Source of the DNA: G963665495 sp963667575
GTDB taxonomy: Bacteria > Desulfobacterota > Desulfovibrionia > Desulfovibrionales > Desulfovibrionaceae
NCBI GenBank assembly: GCA_963667575.2
Contig: CAXXHY010000010.1
Location: 1-64,000 of the forward strand
Length of the DNA: 64,000 nucleotides
Direction: 5' to 3'
Numbering within the stretch: position 1 is the stretch's first letter; each line of letters opens with the position of its first letter. The notes beneath the pieces were generated by a model, which saw nothing but the letters and a program-made list of their open reading frames with translations, was not told the origin of the DNA and made no database searches. The position numbers and the translations under genes were made by a program. Shown in pieces: positions 50,248 to 59,846 of the stretch.

Positions 50248-52575
50248 TTATTTTTTCAAACCGAAAATTGGTCCGATTTCTGGTGTTTCTTCATCCGTTT
50301 CTTCCTTTGCCCCATCCGACTCCTTAGTCTTGCTTTTGCCTTTGCTTTTGCTCTTTCTCTTCCTCTTGGTCACTTTTTCCGGAGTTTTGGGGGGAATATC
50401 TTCCGGAATTTCTATCGGACTTTCTTCAAGGGAAAGAGTGACTTCCAGACGAGAGAGGTTGACGTCAGTCAGGACCACATTGACCTTTTGGCCGAGCCGG
50501 AAGCGTTTGCCCGTACGTTCGCCCCATAACTCCTGACGCTCCTGAACATACGTATAGTAGTCGTCACTGAGAGTGGAAAGGCGGATAAGTCCTTCGGCCA
50601 TGACCTCGTTGAGTTCGACCCAGAAACCGAAATCGGCCATACCGTTGATGACGCCGGTATAGCTGGCGCCGATTTTATCCCGCAGGAACAGTACGGTGAC
50701 CCGTTTAAGAATTTCGCGTTCGGCGCTCATGGCGCTGCGTTCCTGGTCGCTCAGGTGTTCGCCGATCGTTTTCAGGTTTTTCGGGGAATAAAGCGGACCG
50801 GTTTCCGGTTGCAGGGCCTGCTTGAGCACCCGGTGGACGATAAGATCCGCATAACGGCGGATGGGGGATGTAAAATGGCAGTAGCATGTGGATGCCAGCC
50901 CGAAGTGACCGATGTTGGCCGGGGTATATTTTGCCTGCATCATGCACCGCAGCAACAAACGGTTGACCATGAACGACATGTCGCTTTCTTCTGCTTTGGC
51001 GAGCATATCCTGCAGGTCTTTGGGCGTGGCGCTTACTGTTTTTGTTTTGCCTCCTGTCAGAAGGCCGGAAACAGATTCTGCAAGGTCTGTTCGCGCCAGC
51101 AGTTCGATCAGGGCGCGCAATTTGTCCGCGTCGGGTTCGCTGTGAACTCGATAGAGTACGGGCATTTGGCGCTGGGTAAGAAATTCAGCAACAGCCTCGT
51201 TGGCTGCGATCATGAATTCTTCGATGAGCTGATGGGCAAAGTTCCGTACCCTTGGGCTGATATCAACGGTCTCGCCGCGCAGGTTGAAACGGATTTCCGG
51301 TTCGGGCAGGTCAAAATCAATGGTTCCGCGTTGGAGTCTGAGATCATGCAGTTTACGGGCTAACTGCTCCGCGTTTTCCAGCATTTCCAGCTGGTCCGGA
51401 ATGTTCGCACGCTCTTCCGGGTCTTTCAAGATTATGGCCCGGTGCACCTGCGCATAGGTCAGACGGGCCTTGCTGCGGATCACGGCCTGCATCATACGGG
51501 GAGTACCCTGGGGCTGGCCGTCTTTGGTAAAGCGCATTTCCACAGCCATGGTGAGCCTTGGAACATCGGGATTCAAACTGCACAGGCCGTTGGACAAAGC
51601 CTCCGGAAACATGGGTTCCACCGAACGGGGAAAATAAAAGGAGTTGCCACGGCTGCGGGCTTCGTCATCCAGCGCACTGCCGGCGCGTACGTAATGTGCC
51701 ACGTCCGCGATGGCTACCCAGAGCGTGTAGCCGTTGGGGGTCTTTTCCACCAGAATGGCGTCGTCGAAGTCCTTGGCCATGGCTCCGTCTATGGTCACGA
51801 AGCCGGCATCACGCAAGTCCTCACGGTTGGCAAAATCATCGTCCGAAGGCACTTTGGGTAAAAGCTGCGCTTCCTGCAAAACCTGTTGAGGAAAAACCGT
51901 GGGCACGTCGTTGTTCATTTTGACCAGGGCTTCCTGGGCATCGATATTTTCTTCGTCTCCGAGTCTGTCCAGAATTTCCGCGGCATAAATGCCTTTTTCC
52001 ACCAGTTCGCCCGGGGAGACCACCAGAACTTCGCCGTGTTCCGGGGGGGTTTTATCTTCCCAGTCCACCAGCAGGCGTATCGAGAATTTGGGATCGGTGG
52101 GCTGACAAAGAACGCTGCTCCCCATTACCCGCAGGACACGGGCGGACAGGGTGTTTCTGCCGCGTTCGATTACCCGTACGATCCGGCCCTCGGCCCGTTT
52201 GCCGCCTCGTTGGGGCAGGACAGCCAGAGCAACGCGGTCACCATGCCAGGCGTCGCCCATGTTGCCGGGATTGATGAAAATATCTTTACGTCGTTTGTCA
52301 TCGCAAATGACGAATCCGACACCCGAACGCTGTACTTCCAGTTTCCCGGTAACCAGCTTCAGGCGTTCGGCCAGGCCAAAAGCGCCACCGCGCAGATGGA
52401 TAATTTTGCCCTGATCTTCAAGTTGCTGCAGAATATGACGCAATTCTTCCTTTTGTCTTTTTTGAGCACGCAGTGCGCGCAGAATTTCCGCGCGACTCAG
52501 CGGTTTGCTCTTCTGGCGGAAGAGGGCGAGGATATCCTGTGGGTTCAAATTCTGGGCTTTTCTTTTCTTAGCCAT
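50248..52575 (-). CDS. rnr: Ribonuclease R
   Basis: A 775-residue 3'-to-5' exoribonuclease of the RNB family. AAGGACTTAT precedes the ATG. An N-terminal helix-turn-helix and cold-shock domains (GVGFVICDDKRRKDIFINPGNM) come first. The RNB catalytic core has FVTIDGAMAKDFDDAILVEKTPNGYTLWVAIADVAHYV with the metal Asp residues, and YCHFTSPIRRYADLIVHR. An S1 domain (GASYTGVINGMADFGFWVELNEVMAEGLI) follows, then a Lys/Arg-rich tail (KRKRKSKSKGKSKTK) as in other RNase R. It degrades structured RNA. Confidence 0.96.
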   Translation of the reverse strand: MAKKRKAQNLNPQDILALFRQKSKPLSRAEILRALRAQKRQKEELRHILQQLEDQGKIIHLRGGAFGLAERLKLVTGKLEVQRSGVGFVICDDKRRKDIFINPGNMGDAWHGDRVALAVLPQRGGKRAEGRIVRVIERGRNTLSARVLRVMGSSVLCQPTDPKFSIRLLVDWEDKTPPEHGEVLVVSPGELVEKGIYAAEILDRLGDEENIDAQEALVKMNNDVPTVFPQQVLQEAQLLPKVPSDDDFANREDLRDAGFVTIDGAMAKDFDDAILVEKTPNGYTLWVAIADVAHYVRAGSALDDEARSRGNSFYFPRSVEPMFPEALSNGLCSLNPDVPRLTMAVEMRFTKDGQPQGTPRMMQAVIRSKARLTYAQVHRAIILKDPEERANIPDQLEMLENAEQLARKLHDLRLQRGTIDFDLPEPEIRFNLRGETVDISPRVRNFAHQLIEEFMIAANEAVAEFLTQRQMPVLYRVHSEPDADKLRALIELLARTDLAESVSGLLTGGKTKTVSATPKDLQDMLAKAEESDMSFMVNRLLLRCMMQAKYTPANIGHFGLASTCYCHFTSPIRRYADLIVHRVLKQALQPETGPLYSPKNLKTIGEHLSDQERSAMSAEREILKRVTVLFLRDKIGASYTGVINGMADFGFWVELNEVMAEGLIRLSTLSDDYYTYVQERQELWGERTGKRFRLGQKVNVVLTDVNLSRLEVTLSLEESPIEIPEDIPPKTPEKVTKRKRKSKSKGKSKTKESDGAKEETDEETPEIGPIFGLKK

Positions 52576-52678
52576 ATAAGTCCTTCACGTACGTATTACG
52601 TAGTAAGATTGATGCTTTTTTATTCTTTTTGAGTCTCGTCATAGCCGATGTTGCTTTAATCGACTTTTCTGAACAGGC

Positions 52679-53743
52679 TCATTTTTGTGTCTTTTTTTTA
52701 AAATCTGAAAAACGCGTTTGCCACCAGAGGGGAAAAGGCACAGTGCTATTGGCGAATGGTCCGAATTCAAGGCTCAAATCAAATGTGCAGAGTTGATTAT
52801 AGTTGAATTTTTTGAGTTTGACAGCATCTTTCGGCGTACACAGCAGAAATCCTGCCTCGTATTGTTTGCAAGTTTTCAAAATGAAATTCCAGTCGGCTGC
52901 GTCAAAATCATGGTGATCCTGAAATGCCAGTACGGTCTCAGGCGGAGCGCCGAGTAGCGTAGCAGCAGTCCGGGTTACAGATGCAGGGTCGGCAACGCCG
53001 GTAACGATCACATAGGGTGCCTGCGGGCGAACTATTTCTCCCGTGTGCACGGAGATAAGCTTGTCGGCAAACAATGAAAACGTGAACAAAGGTTTGTCGC
53101 AGCCCTTGAAACGCTGACGGGCATTGTCGAGAACCTCCTCAGGCGTTTGACGCGTGCATTTAAGCATGTAGGCGGAAGCGCGCTTTAAAGCGGATCCGGG
53201 CTCTCGCCAGGAACCTGCCGGAATGACCTTGTTCCATTGGTCCAGCAGGTCTGCTTCCCGCAGCAGGACAAGATTTATGTCGCGGCGTACGGCCAGATGC
53301 TGCATTCCATCGTCAAGGATGAAAAGGTCAGGCTGAAGTTGTGATGCCCAGCGTCCCGCACGCAGCCTTTTGGGATCCACCAGAACTGTAGCAGCCGGAC
53401 AACCTTGACGCAGCAGCAGGGGTTCGTCACCTGCTTCATTTACGGGGCTGTCCATTCGCACCAGATAAGGATACCGGGGAGGGTGGGCACGGTATCCTCT
53501 TGTCAGCACCACCGGATGCAACCCCTGGCTTACTGCCCAGGAAAGGAGCCACGCAGTCAGGGGTGTTTTTCCGCTGCCGCCCCAGCTGATATTTCCCACA
53601 CTTACGCAGGGCGCTGCAAGTGAATCCGAGTAAAGCAGATCCGAGGCGTAGCAGCATTGGCGCAAACGCATTGCGGCCGCGTATGCTGTGGCTACTGGAG
53701 CGAGAAGGGGGCTGAGATAGCGCTGCCAGGCAAGATGATTCAT
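52679..53743 (-). CDS. lpxK: Tetraacyldisaccharide 4'-kinase
   Basis: A 354-residue inner-membrane-associated kinase of lipid A synthesis that phosphorylates the 4' position of the tetraacyldisaccharide precursor. Motifs are the P loop VSVGNISWGGSGKTPLTAWL, VVLTRGY, NEAGDEPLLL and ILDDGMQHLAVRRDINLVLL, followed by IPAGSWREP. Length is normal. A weak ribosome site precedes the ATG. It confirms an outer membrane with LPS. Confidence 0.95.
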   Translation of the reverse strand: MNHLAWQRYLSPLLAPVATAYAAAMRLRQCCYASDLLYSDSLAAPCVSVGNISWGGSGKTPLTAWLLSWAVSQGLHPVVLTRGYRAHPPRYPYLVRMDSPVNEAGDEPLLLRQGCPAATVLVDPKRLRAGRWASQLQPDLFILDDGMQHLAVRRDINLVLLREADLLDQWNKVIPAGSWREPGSALKRASAYMLKCTRQTPEEVLDNARQRFKGCDKPLFTFSLFADKLISVHTGEIVRPQAPYVIVTGVADPASVTRTAATLLGAPPETVLAFQDHHDFDAADWNFILKTCKQYEAGFLLCTPKDAVKLKKFNYNQLCTFDLSLEFGPFANSTVPFPLWWQTRFSDFKKKTQK

Positions 53744-53774
53744 GGCGTTGGCCCGGCTGTAGGGATGCGGGAAA

Positions 53775-53805
53775 ATCGTGGGAAGGGGTGCCCCCTTCCC
53801 ACGAT
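53775..53805 (-). terminator. Perfect 14-bp stem after YccA gene
   Basis: ATCGTGGGAAGGGG and CCCCTTCCCACGAT around a TGC loop. Only three T residues follow on the minus strand. It separates the YccA gene from lpxK and may only attenuate. Confidence 0.7.
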
Positions 53806-53819
53806 GAAGTACGTCGTAA

Positions 53820-54527
53820 TTAATCCCTTGCGCCGCCGAACAGGCGGAGGAGCATCAGGAACAGGTTGATGAAATCCAGGTACAGGGTAAGAGCCCCCAG
53901 AATGGTTATCTTGCGTACGGCGGCCTGATCGTTTCCGCCGGCAGTTTCGCCCAGAACCATCAGTTTCTGCGTATCGTAGGCGGTAAGACCGGTGAACACG
54001 ATGACGCCGATGATGCTGATGACGAATTCCATCATGCTGCTTTGCATGAAGATGTTCACAATGCTGGCAATGACCACGCCGATCAGCCCCATGAACAGAA
54101 AGCTTCCCCATGAAGTGAGATCTTTCTTGGTGGTAAGGCCGTAAAGGCTCATGCCTCCGAACATGACGGCGCACACGACAAAGGTCTGAAAAATGGTGGC
54201 ATGCGCATAGGCAATGAAGATGAATGACAGCGTCAGACCGTTCAGGACACTGTATGCGACAAACATCATTGTGGCCGCACCTGCTGAAATTTTACGGATC
54301 GCAGCGGCCAAAGCAACAACCAGGATCAGCTCTCCGATGACAAGACCGAAGAAGACAGCCTGATTGCCGAAAATAAAGTTCAGAGCGGCTTCGCTGGTTG
54401 AAATCCACCAGGCAACTCCTGCTGTCAGCAGCAGTCCCAAGGTCATCCACTGGTACACGCCGCGCATGAAGGCACTGACTACTTCGGAACGCGCCCGAGT
54501 GGCGCCATAGGAATATTGTTGGGCCAT
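53820..54527 (-). CDS. Bax inhibitor-1/YccA-family membrane protein
   Basis: A 235-residue protein with seven hydrophobic segments (e.g. VYQWMTLGLLLTAGVAWWI, AATMMFVAYSVLNGLTLSFIFIAY, FTGLTAYDTQKL, ILGALTLYLDFINLFLMLLRLFG). The family's EFVISIIGVIVFTGLTAYDTQK block with Asp and the C-terminal LYLDFINLF motif are intact. YccA in E. coli interacts with FtsH; related proteins are pH-sensitive calcium channels. AAGGAGGAT precedes the ATG. Confidence 0.92.
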   Translation of the reverse strand: MAQQYSYGATRARSEVVSAFMRGVYQWMTLGLLLTAGVAWWISTSEAALNFIFGNQAVFFGLVIGELILVVALAAAIRKISAGAATMMFVAYSVLNGLTLSFIFIAYAHATIFQTFVVCAVMFGGMSLYGLTTKKDLTSWGSFLFMGLIGVVIASIVNIFMQSSMMEFVISIIGVIVFTGLTAYDTQKLMVLGETAGGNDQAAVRKITILGALTLYLDFINLFLMLLRLFGGARD

Positions 54528-54570
54528 ACGAAGAATCCTCCTTGGATTTTTTCTTCAAGTTATCAAAAAA

Positions 54571-54599
54571 TACCTAACAACGAATGAGGTGCTTGGCAA
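54571..54599 (-). promoter_or_regulatory. Putative sigma70 promoter of YccA gene
   Basis: Minus strand TTGCCA (54599-54594), 17 bases, TAGGTA (54576-54571). Confidence 0.55.
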
Positions 54600-54810
54600 G
54601 GGTAATCCTGCGGACTCACTCCCTTGAACTTGCGGTATATATGGCAAAAACAGTAGTAGACGACAGACTGATGGAAACGTTATTCAACATCGCGTTCCAA
54701 ATTTTTCAGAGGGGCATTCCGATGCATCTCCTGCTTGCGAAAAGCACGAATGGGCATTACAGTTCGCAAGATTTTCAGCAACATTTCCATGAGACTACCC
54801 TGAATACAAT

Positions 54811-55800
54811 ATGACCAAAACACAAAAGCTTCTTTCTGTGGTTGTTCCCATCTATTTTGAGGAACTTGTGGTGGAGGAGTTCTACCGGCGGACAAAGGCG
54901 GTTCTCGAAGAACTTTCCGACCGCTATGCCTATGAACTCATATTTGTTGATGATGGAAGCCGTGACAGTTCTTTGCAACTGTTGCTGGGCATCGCCCGGT
55001 CGGATTCCCATGTCACCGTGCTCGAATTTTCGCGGAATTTCGGTCATCAGATGGCCATCACCGCTGGCATGGAATACGCCAAAGGTGATGCGGTAGTGCT
55101 TATCGACGGCGATCTGCAGGATCCGCCGGAAGTTATCTCCCGCATGGTGGACGAATGGGAAAAAGGCATAGAAGTTGTTTACGGCGTTCGTGAAAAACGC
55201 GACGGGGAGACAGCCTTCAAACTGCTTACCGCACATTGGTTTTATGCCTTGATGAGCAAATTGTCCGATGTGGATGTGCCGCGAGATACAGGCGATTTCC
55301 GTCTCCTTGACCGAAAAGCCGTTGATGCGCTTCGTTCGTTGCCCGAACGGGAACGGTTCATCCGCGGACTTGTGCCCTGGATCGGCTTTTCCCAAAAAGG
55401 CATTTTGTATCATCGAGATGCGCGTTATGCGGGGGAAACCAAATATACGCTGCAGAAAATGCTGCGTTTCGCCTTGGTGGGTATTACGAGTTTTTCGGAC
55501 AAACCTTTGGTGATTGTGACGCAGATCGGTATTTTGTTCAGTGCTTTTTCTTTTCTGTTGTCTCTCTGGCTGATAGTCAACAAGTTCATTTACCCGGAGG
55601 ATACGCTTTTCGGGTGGACTTCACTGGTTGTGATCATTTTGTTCGTTGCTGGCGTTCAATTGACCTGTACGGGTATTGTGGGACTTTATGTTGGAAAAAT
55701 TTTCCATGAAGTGAAACAACGGCCTTTGTATCTGGTTTCCAACACATACAATTACGCTGCCGAAGACACAGCCCAGCACGGCGAGCAGATACGCGATTAA
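54811..55800 (+). CDS. GT2 glycosyltransferase, GtrB/polyprenol-phosphate type
   Basis: A 329-residue enzyme: a GT-A catalytic domain (LLSVVVPIYFEELVVEEF, ELIFVDDGSRDSSLQ, FSRNFGHQMAITAGMEYAKGDAVVLIDGDLQDPPEVI with metal Asp residues) and two C-terminal helices (GILFSAFSFLLSLWLIVN and VVIILFVAGVQLTCTGIVGLYV). This is the DPM1/GtrB/ArnC layout, which moves a sugar from a nucleotide to undecaprenyl phosphate at the inner face. The membrane protein two genes downstream could use the lipid-linked sugar outside (inference). Confidence 0.92.
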   Translation: MTKTQKLLSVVVPIYFEELVVEEFYRRTKAVLEELSDRYAYELIFVDDGSRDSSLQLLLGIARSDSHVTVLEFSRNFGHQMAITAGMEYAKGDAVVLIDGDLQDPPEVISRMVDEWEKGIEVVYGVREKRDGETAFKLLTAHWFYALMSKLSDVDVPRDTGDFRLLDRKAVDALRSLPERERFIRGLVPWIGFSQKGILYHRDARYAGETKYTLQKMLRFALVGITSFSDKPLVIVTQIGILFSAFSFLLSLWLIVNKFIYPEDTLFGWTSLVVIILFVAGVQLTCTGIVGLYVGKIFHEVKQRPLYLVSNTYNYAAEDTAQHGEQIRD

Positions 55801-55810
55801 AACGGTTATT

Positions 55811-56641
55811 ATGACATCTCCTTTGGTATCTGTCTGTATTCCTTCATATAATCAGGAACGGTTTATTGAAGCTACTGTGGAATCCGTACTGGCCCAGACC
55901 CTTACTGATTTTGAGTTGATAATAGTCGATGATTGTTCGTCCGATGAAACCTTTGAGCGCTTGCAGCGTTTTTCGGACGTGCGTCTGAAAATTTTTCGCA
56001 ACGAGCAAAACCTGGGGCTGGAAGGAAACTGGAACGCGGCTGTCAGCCGGGCGAAGGGAGTCTATGTCAAAGTGCTTTGCGGAGACGATATCCTGTATCC
56101 GGAATGTTTGAAAAAGCAGGTCGGGTTGATGCAGAAAGCGGAGAATGCCTCTCTGGCCCTGGTAGCTTCCTCGCGCAGCATGTTGACTCCGGCGGGCAAG
56201 CCTGTTTTCAGCCGTGCCTTTTTCAAAAAAGACACCCGGATGGCTGGTGAAAAGGCGATTCGGGAAAGCCTTCGTCGGGGTACCAATATTTTTGGCGAAC
56301 CAGGGGCGGTCTTGTTTCGTCGGGAACTGCTCGACAAAACCGGTTTTTTCGATGGTTCGATTCCCTATCTCATTGACCTGGACATGTGGATCAAACTGTT
56401 GAAGCATGGCGACGCGTTGATTGTTTCGGACCCTTTGTTCGGTTTCCGCGTATCCGACAGTTCACTGAGCTTTTTTCTTTCAAACCGGCAAAGCAAAGAA
56501 TTTTCCGAGCTTATCGACAAGGTCAGAAAGGATCAGGCGGTTCCTTTGTCCCGGATGGATTCCTTGCGCGGCAAGTGCATGTCCTATTACATGCTGATTA
56601 TGCGCAAGTTGTTCTACTTTCTGTACGTCAGGGGAAATTGA
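55811..56641 (+). CDS. GT2 glycosyltransferase
   Basis: A 276-residue GT-A enzyme: PLVSVCIPSYNQERFIEATVESVLAQTLTDFELIIVDDCSSDET, then NLGLEGNWNAAVSRAKGVYVKVLCGDDILYPECL (DXD-like GDD), and GAVLFRRELLDKTGFFD. It has no clear membrane helices. It lies between the lipid-carrier transferase and the PMT-like protein, with ten bases on the left and five on the right. Probably O-antigen or other surface glycan synthesis. Confidence 0.9.
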   Translation: MTSPLVSVCIPSYNQERFIEATVESVLAQTLTDFELIIVDDCSSDETFERLQRFSDVRLKIFRNEQNLGLEGNWNAAVSRAKGVYVKVLCGDDILYPECLKKQVGLMQKAENASLALVASSRSMLTPAGKPVFSRAFFKKDTRMAGEKAIRESLRRGTNIFGEPGAVLFRRELLDKTGFFDGSIPYLIDLDMWIKLLKHGDALIVSDPLFGFRVSDSSLSFFLSNRQSKEFSELIDKVRKDQAVPLSRMDSLRGKCMSYYMLIMRKLFYFLYVRGN

Positions 56642-56646
56642 CTCCA

Positions 56647-58254
56647 ATGGAGATGATCGCGCTCGTGTCTTGCCGGCTGGAAAAATTTTGGAACAACCGC
56701 TCGCTGGCGGATAAAAGTCTGTTGGTGCTGCTCGGTACGCTGTTGTTCATCATGCCCGTGCTTTCGCAGGATTTCGGCGTAACCTGGGACGAGCATTTTC
56801 ATTACGAATACGGCAGGCGCGTTTTCAATTATTACGCATCCGGTTTTGCCGACAAGTCCGCGACCGACTATCTTTCTCTGCACTATTACGGCGGACTCTT
56901 CGACCTGCTGGCCGAAAGCGCGCATCGTCTTCTTCCGGAATTTCCCCGTAGTGATGTCAAACATGTGGCCAACAGTTTGTTCGGCTGGCTGGCACTTCTG
57001 TTCGCGGCTTTGCTCGCACGGCGCGTATGGGGTGGCTGGGCGGGGTTTTTTGCTGCCGCGTTTCTGTTCCTGTCTCCGCGTTTTCTGGCGCATTGCATGA
57101 ACAACCCGAAAGATCTGCCGTTCGCCACCTTTTATGTCATGACCCTGTATGGTCTGAGTCTGGCAGGAAAGTCCTATCCGTATTTCGGACGCAAGGCTCT
57201 GTGCGTCACTCTGGCCGGTATAGCCCTGGCATTGAACATTCGTGTCGGCGGACTCTTGCTGCTGTTCTATTCCGGTCTGTATCTGGCCATGCTGTTTTTG
57301 CAGGATAAAGGTGTCCGTTCTCTGGGCAACGCCATAAAGCTGTGCGCCTGGCTGGCCGTGCTCAGTCTGGCTGCAATAATACTTGGTACGCTCTTCTGGC
57401 CGTGGGCGCTGGAAAATCCTTTGCTCAGGCCTTTGCAGGCGCTGCAGACCTTTTCCCGCTTTACCCTGACATTCGCCGAGCTTTACAAAGGCGGGCTCAT
57501 CGATACGGGTAATATTCCCTGGGAGTATCCTTTGCACTGGCAATTGATCACCAATCCCCTTGGTGTTCTTTTTTTCGGCGCATTGTCTCTGCCGGCTGTG
57601 CTGCTTTTGCGCAGGAAATTCCCAGACGTGAGCCTGTTGCAGGTCTGCGGGCTGATTTTTGCCGTACTGTTCCCGCTTGCGTACGTGATTGCCACCAAGC
57701 CCGTATTGTATAACGGCCCTCGGCATATGCTGTTCATTTATCCGGCTTTTGTGGCGCTTGCGTCCGGTACTCCCGCTCTTCTGCTGCGTATGCGCAAGCG
57801 GTTGGTTTCGTGTGTTGTCCTTGTGCTGTTGCTTTTGGGGTTCTATCATCCCACCTGGTATCAATTGCGCAACCATCCCAATCAGATTGTTTATTTCAAC
57901 CAGCTGGTTGGCGGCGTGCGGGGAGCTTTTTGCCGTTATGAAATGGACTATTGGGGAAACAGCTTCAAGCAGGCTATAGACTGGGTGGAGCGGGCTGCCG
58001 AATTGAACAGACATCCGGTCACTTTTTCCGTAAACGTTTCGCCCAAGTCCGCGTATGAGTATGCAAAACGCTACCCCTTGCTGATGCTGACACGTCCGGA
58101 AGCGCATCCCGAGTTTATGATACATTTGATCTCCGGCCCCGAACTGGAGACCTCCTTGAAAGGCAAGCTGCTCATTCATGGGATTTTCGCCGATGGAGTG
58201 CCTTTGTGCGTGGTTGAGTACACTCCGCAGGTAAGGGGTGCCGCAGCGCAATAA
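56647..58254 (+). CDS. PMT/ArnT-like membrane glycosyltransferase (GT39/GT83 type)
   Basis: A 535-residue integral membrane protein with about ten helices. ATG 56647 is preferred, five bases after the previous stop. Family traits are an early acidic periplasmic loop (QDFGVTWDEHFHYEYGRRVFNYY, with Asp/Glu residues like the catalytic pair), LAHCMNNPKDLPFATFYVMTLYGLSLAG, and a later VLYNGPRHMLFIYPAFVALASGTPALLLR. Such proteins use undecaprenyl- or dolichyl-linked sugars as donors on the outer face. The preceding GtrB-type gene could provide the donor. Confidence 0.85.
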   Translation: MEMIALVSCRLEKFWNNRSLADKSLLVLLGTLLFIMPVLSQDFGVTWDEHFHYEYGRRVFNYYASGFADKSATDYLSLHYYGGLFDLLAESAHRLLPEFPRSDVKHVANSLFGWLALLFAALLARRVWGGWAGFFAAAFLFLSPRFLAHCMNNPKDLPFATFYVMTLYGLSLAGKSYPYFGRKALCVTLAGIALALNIRVGGLLLLFYSGLYLAMLFLQDKGVRSLGNAIKLCAWLAVLSLAAIILGTLFWPWALENPLLRPLQALQTFSRFTLTFAELYKGGLIDTGNIPWEYPLHWQLITNPLGVLFFGALSLPAVLLLRRKFPDVSLLQVCGLIFAVLFPLAYVIATKPVLYNGPRHMLFIYPAFVALASGTPALLLRMRKRLVSCVVLVLLLLGFYHPTWYQLRNHPNQIVYFNQLVGGVRGAFCRYEMDYWGNSFKQAIDWVERAAELNRHPVTFSVNVSPKSAYEYAKRYPLLMLTRPEAHPEFMIHLISGPELETSLKGKLLIHGIFADGVPLCVVEYTPQVRGAAAQ

Positions 58255-58421
58255 CACCAATAGCAGGGCTAGGCCAGGGGGCTGTCTCCCTTTACGCTGA
58301 CGTATTTGGGCAAGGAAGTCGTACTGCCGCGGTTCTTTAAACTGTCACTTCAACTTTTTGCGGTGATAACGTCGTAGTTTGACGTTTTTTCCCCTCTCTG
58401 GAGAACTTCAGCCCGCCGGAT
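58255..58421. other. Short gap between convergent transcripts
   Basis: No gene and no strong terminator for the glycan genes was seen; the stem at 58422-58456 could act in both directions. Confidence 0.35.
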
Positions 58422-58456
58422 AAAAAAAAGGGCGAAGCGCAAACGCACTCCGCCCC
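58422..58456 (-). terminator. Strong Rho-independent terminator of gap
   Basis: Minus-strand stem GGGCGGAGTGC with GCGCTTCGCCC (11 pairs including G-T) around a short T loop, followed by eight T residues. It lies 22 bases beyond the gap stop. Confidence 0.92.
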
Positions 58457-58477
58457 GAAAGTATTTTTTTGTAGATC

Positions 58478-59482
58478 TTACAAACTTGCAGCCACTTTTT
58501 GGAGCAGGCGTACCAACTGATTGGTAAAGCCTGATTCGTTGTCGTACCAGATCAACAGCTTGAGCATGCTGTTGTCCTGAATCTGAGTGATAAGTCCGTC
58601 CACCACGCCGCCGTATATGCTGCCCATGTAATCGTTGGAAACAAGCGGAATTTCCGTGTACCCCATATTGCCTTTGAGGGGGCCTTCGGCTGCTTCCTTG
58701 AGTTTGGCGTTTACTGCTTCGGCAGTGGTGTCGGTATTCAACTGGCAGACCAGGTCCACCAGCGAAACGTTGGGAGTGGGGACGCGGATGGCCATGCCGT
58801 CAAGCTTGCCAGCGAGTTCGGGGCAAACGAGCCCCAGAGCTTTGGCTGCTCCGGTAGTCGTGGGCAGCATGGAAACACAGGCAGCACGACCGCGCCGCAG
58901 ATCGCTGTGCGAACCGTCCAGAATCCTCTGACTCATGGTGTAGGAGTGAATGGTTGTCATCAGTCCGCGGGCAATGCCGTAGTTGTCGTTGACTACTTTG
59001 GCGGCAGGGGCCAGACAGTTGGTTGTGCATGAAGCGTTGGAGATGACCTGATGCACGGCCGGATCGTACAGTGAATCGTTGACACCCATGACAACAGTGA
59101 GATCTGCCGTGGCACAGGGGGCGCTGATGATGGTTTTTTTGGCACCTGCCTTCATGTGCAGTTGCAATCCGTCACGGTCTTTGATGGTGCCAGTGGTTTC
59201 TACGGCAAGGTCTACGCCATGAGCTTTCCATTCCCATTCGCCTTTGGGTTTGCGAGTAATGGGAATGAGCTTGTCGTTGACAAGGAAGCCTTCATCCGTG
59301 GGAACGACTTCGGCAGGTAACGTACCGTGGCAGGAATCGTACTTGAGAAGGTGGGCCAATGTCTTGTTGTCGGCTCTGGCGTTGATGGCTGCAATTTCCA
59401 GCCCCGTTTCGCTTGTAGTAATGAGCCGGGTTAGGTAACGACCAATACGACCGAACCCATTGATACCCAGTTTTACCGCCAT
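58478..59482 (-). CDS. gap: Glyceraldehyde-3-phosphate dehydrogenase
   Basis: A 334-residue NAD-dependent type I GAPDH. NAD fold KLGINGFGRIGRYL; catalytic Cys in SNASCTTNCLAPAAKVV; His in MTTIHSYTMSQRILDG; RGRAACVSMLPTTTGAAKALGLVCPEL; C-terminal WYDNESGFTNQLVRLL. Ribosome site AAAGGAGTAAG. The Met in HSYTMSQ replaces the Ala or Thr-x-x-Q usual in others. It should serve glycolysis or gluconeogenesis. Confidence 0.97.
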   Translation of the reverse strand: MAVKLGINGFGRIGRYLTRLITTSETGLEIAAINARADNKTLAHLLKYDSCHGTLPAEVVPTDEGFLVNDKLIPITRKPKGEWEWKAHGVDLAVETTGTIKDRDGLQLHMKAGAKKTIISAPCATADLTVVMGVNDSLYDPAVHQVISNASCTTNCLAPAAKVVNDNYGIARGLMTTIHSYTMSQRILDGSHSDLRRGRAACVSMLPTTTGAAKALGLVCPELAGKLDGMAIRVPTPNVSLVDLVCQLNTDTTAEAVNAKLKEAAEGPLKGNMGYTEIPLVSNDYMGSIYGGVVDGLITQIQDNSMLKLLIWYDNESGFTNQLVRLLQKVAASL

Positions 59483-59846
59483 GAAACTTACTCCTTTGGC
59501 TACGCGTTGATTTTAGGAAGACGTAAAAACAGACAGAATAACTCACTTCGCATGCCCGAGTGACCTGTCTGAACAGTAAGTGATAGATCTACTAATCTAT
59601 ATGCCGGAAGGATAAACCTGTCAACGGGAATCCTGAAACCAACAAAAAAAACACTAAAAAATAAGTTATGGATTGTACTTTCGCAACAGGATTGTCAACG
59701 TTGCATTGCTTTGTTTCAGTTCAATTATATTTCTTAAGTAAATAAAAGTAGATTACAGTATGGCAATTGCCATTATTGTAATTGCGCAATAGAACTGTTT
59801 TTGAAGTTGTCCCCATACAGGGGAAACATCTGTCTCTTCGATGTCG
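59483..59846. other. AT-rich region upstream of gap
   Basis: No gene seen. It holds the gap promoter (59596-59624) and, further right, the end of the GH65 transcript at 59847; no clear terminator for the latter was found. Confidence 0.5.
59596..59624 (-). promoter_or_regulatory. Sigma70 promoter of gap
   Basis: Minus strand TTGACA (59624-59619), exactly 17 bases, TATAGA (59601-59596). It leaves a leader of about 105 bases, in which CTGTTCAGACAGG forms a small stem. Confidence 0.82.

Noticed and set aside
50060..50536. A 158-codon plus-strand frame at the end of rnr
   Set aside because: It is antisense to the Lys-rich tail and S1 end of RNase R and reads as low-complexity Leu/Ser/Phe.
54584..54814. 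A 76-codon frame upstream of the first GT2 gene
   Set aside because: It overlaps the divergent promoter region of the YccA gene and has no motif; it is probably leader DNA.
56614..58260. A 548-codon minus-strand frame opposite the PMT-like gene
   Set aside because: The product is Gln/Arg-rich without motifs, whereas the plus strand gives a membrane protein with about ten helices.
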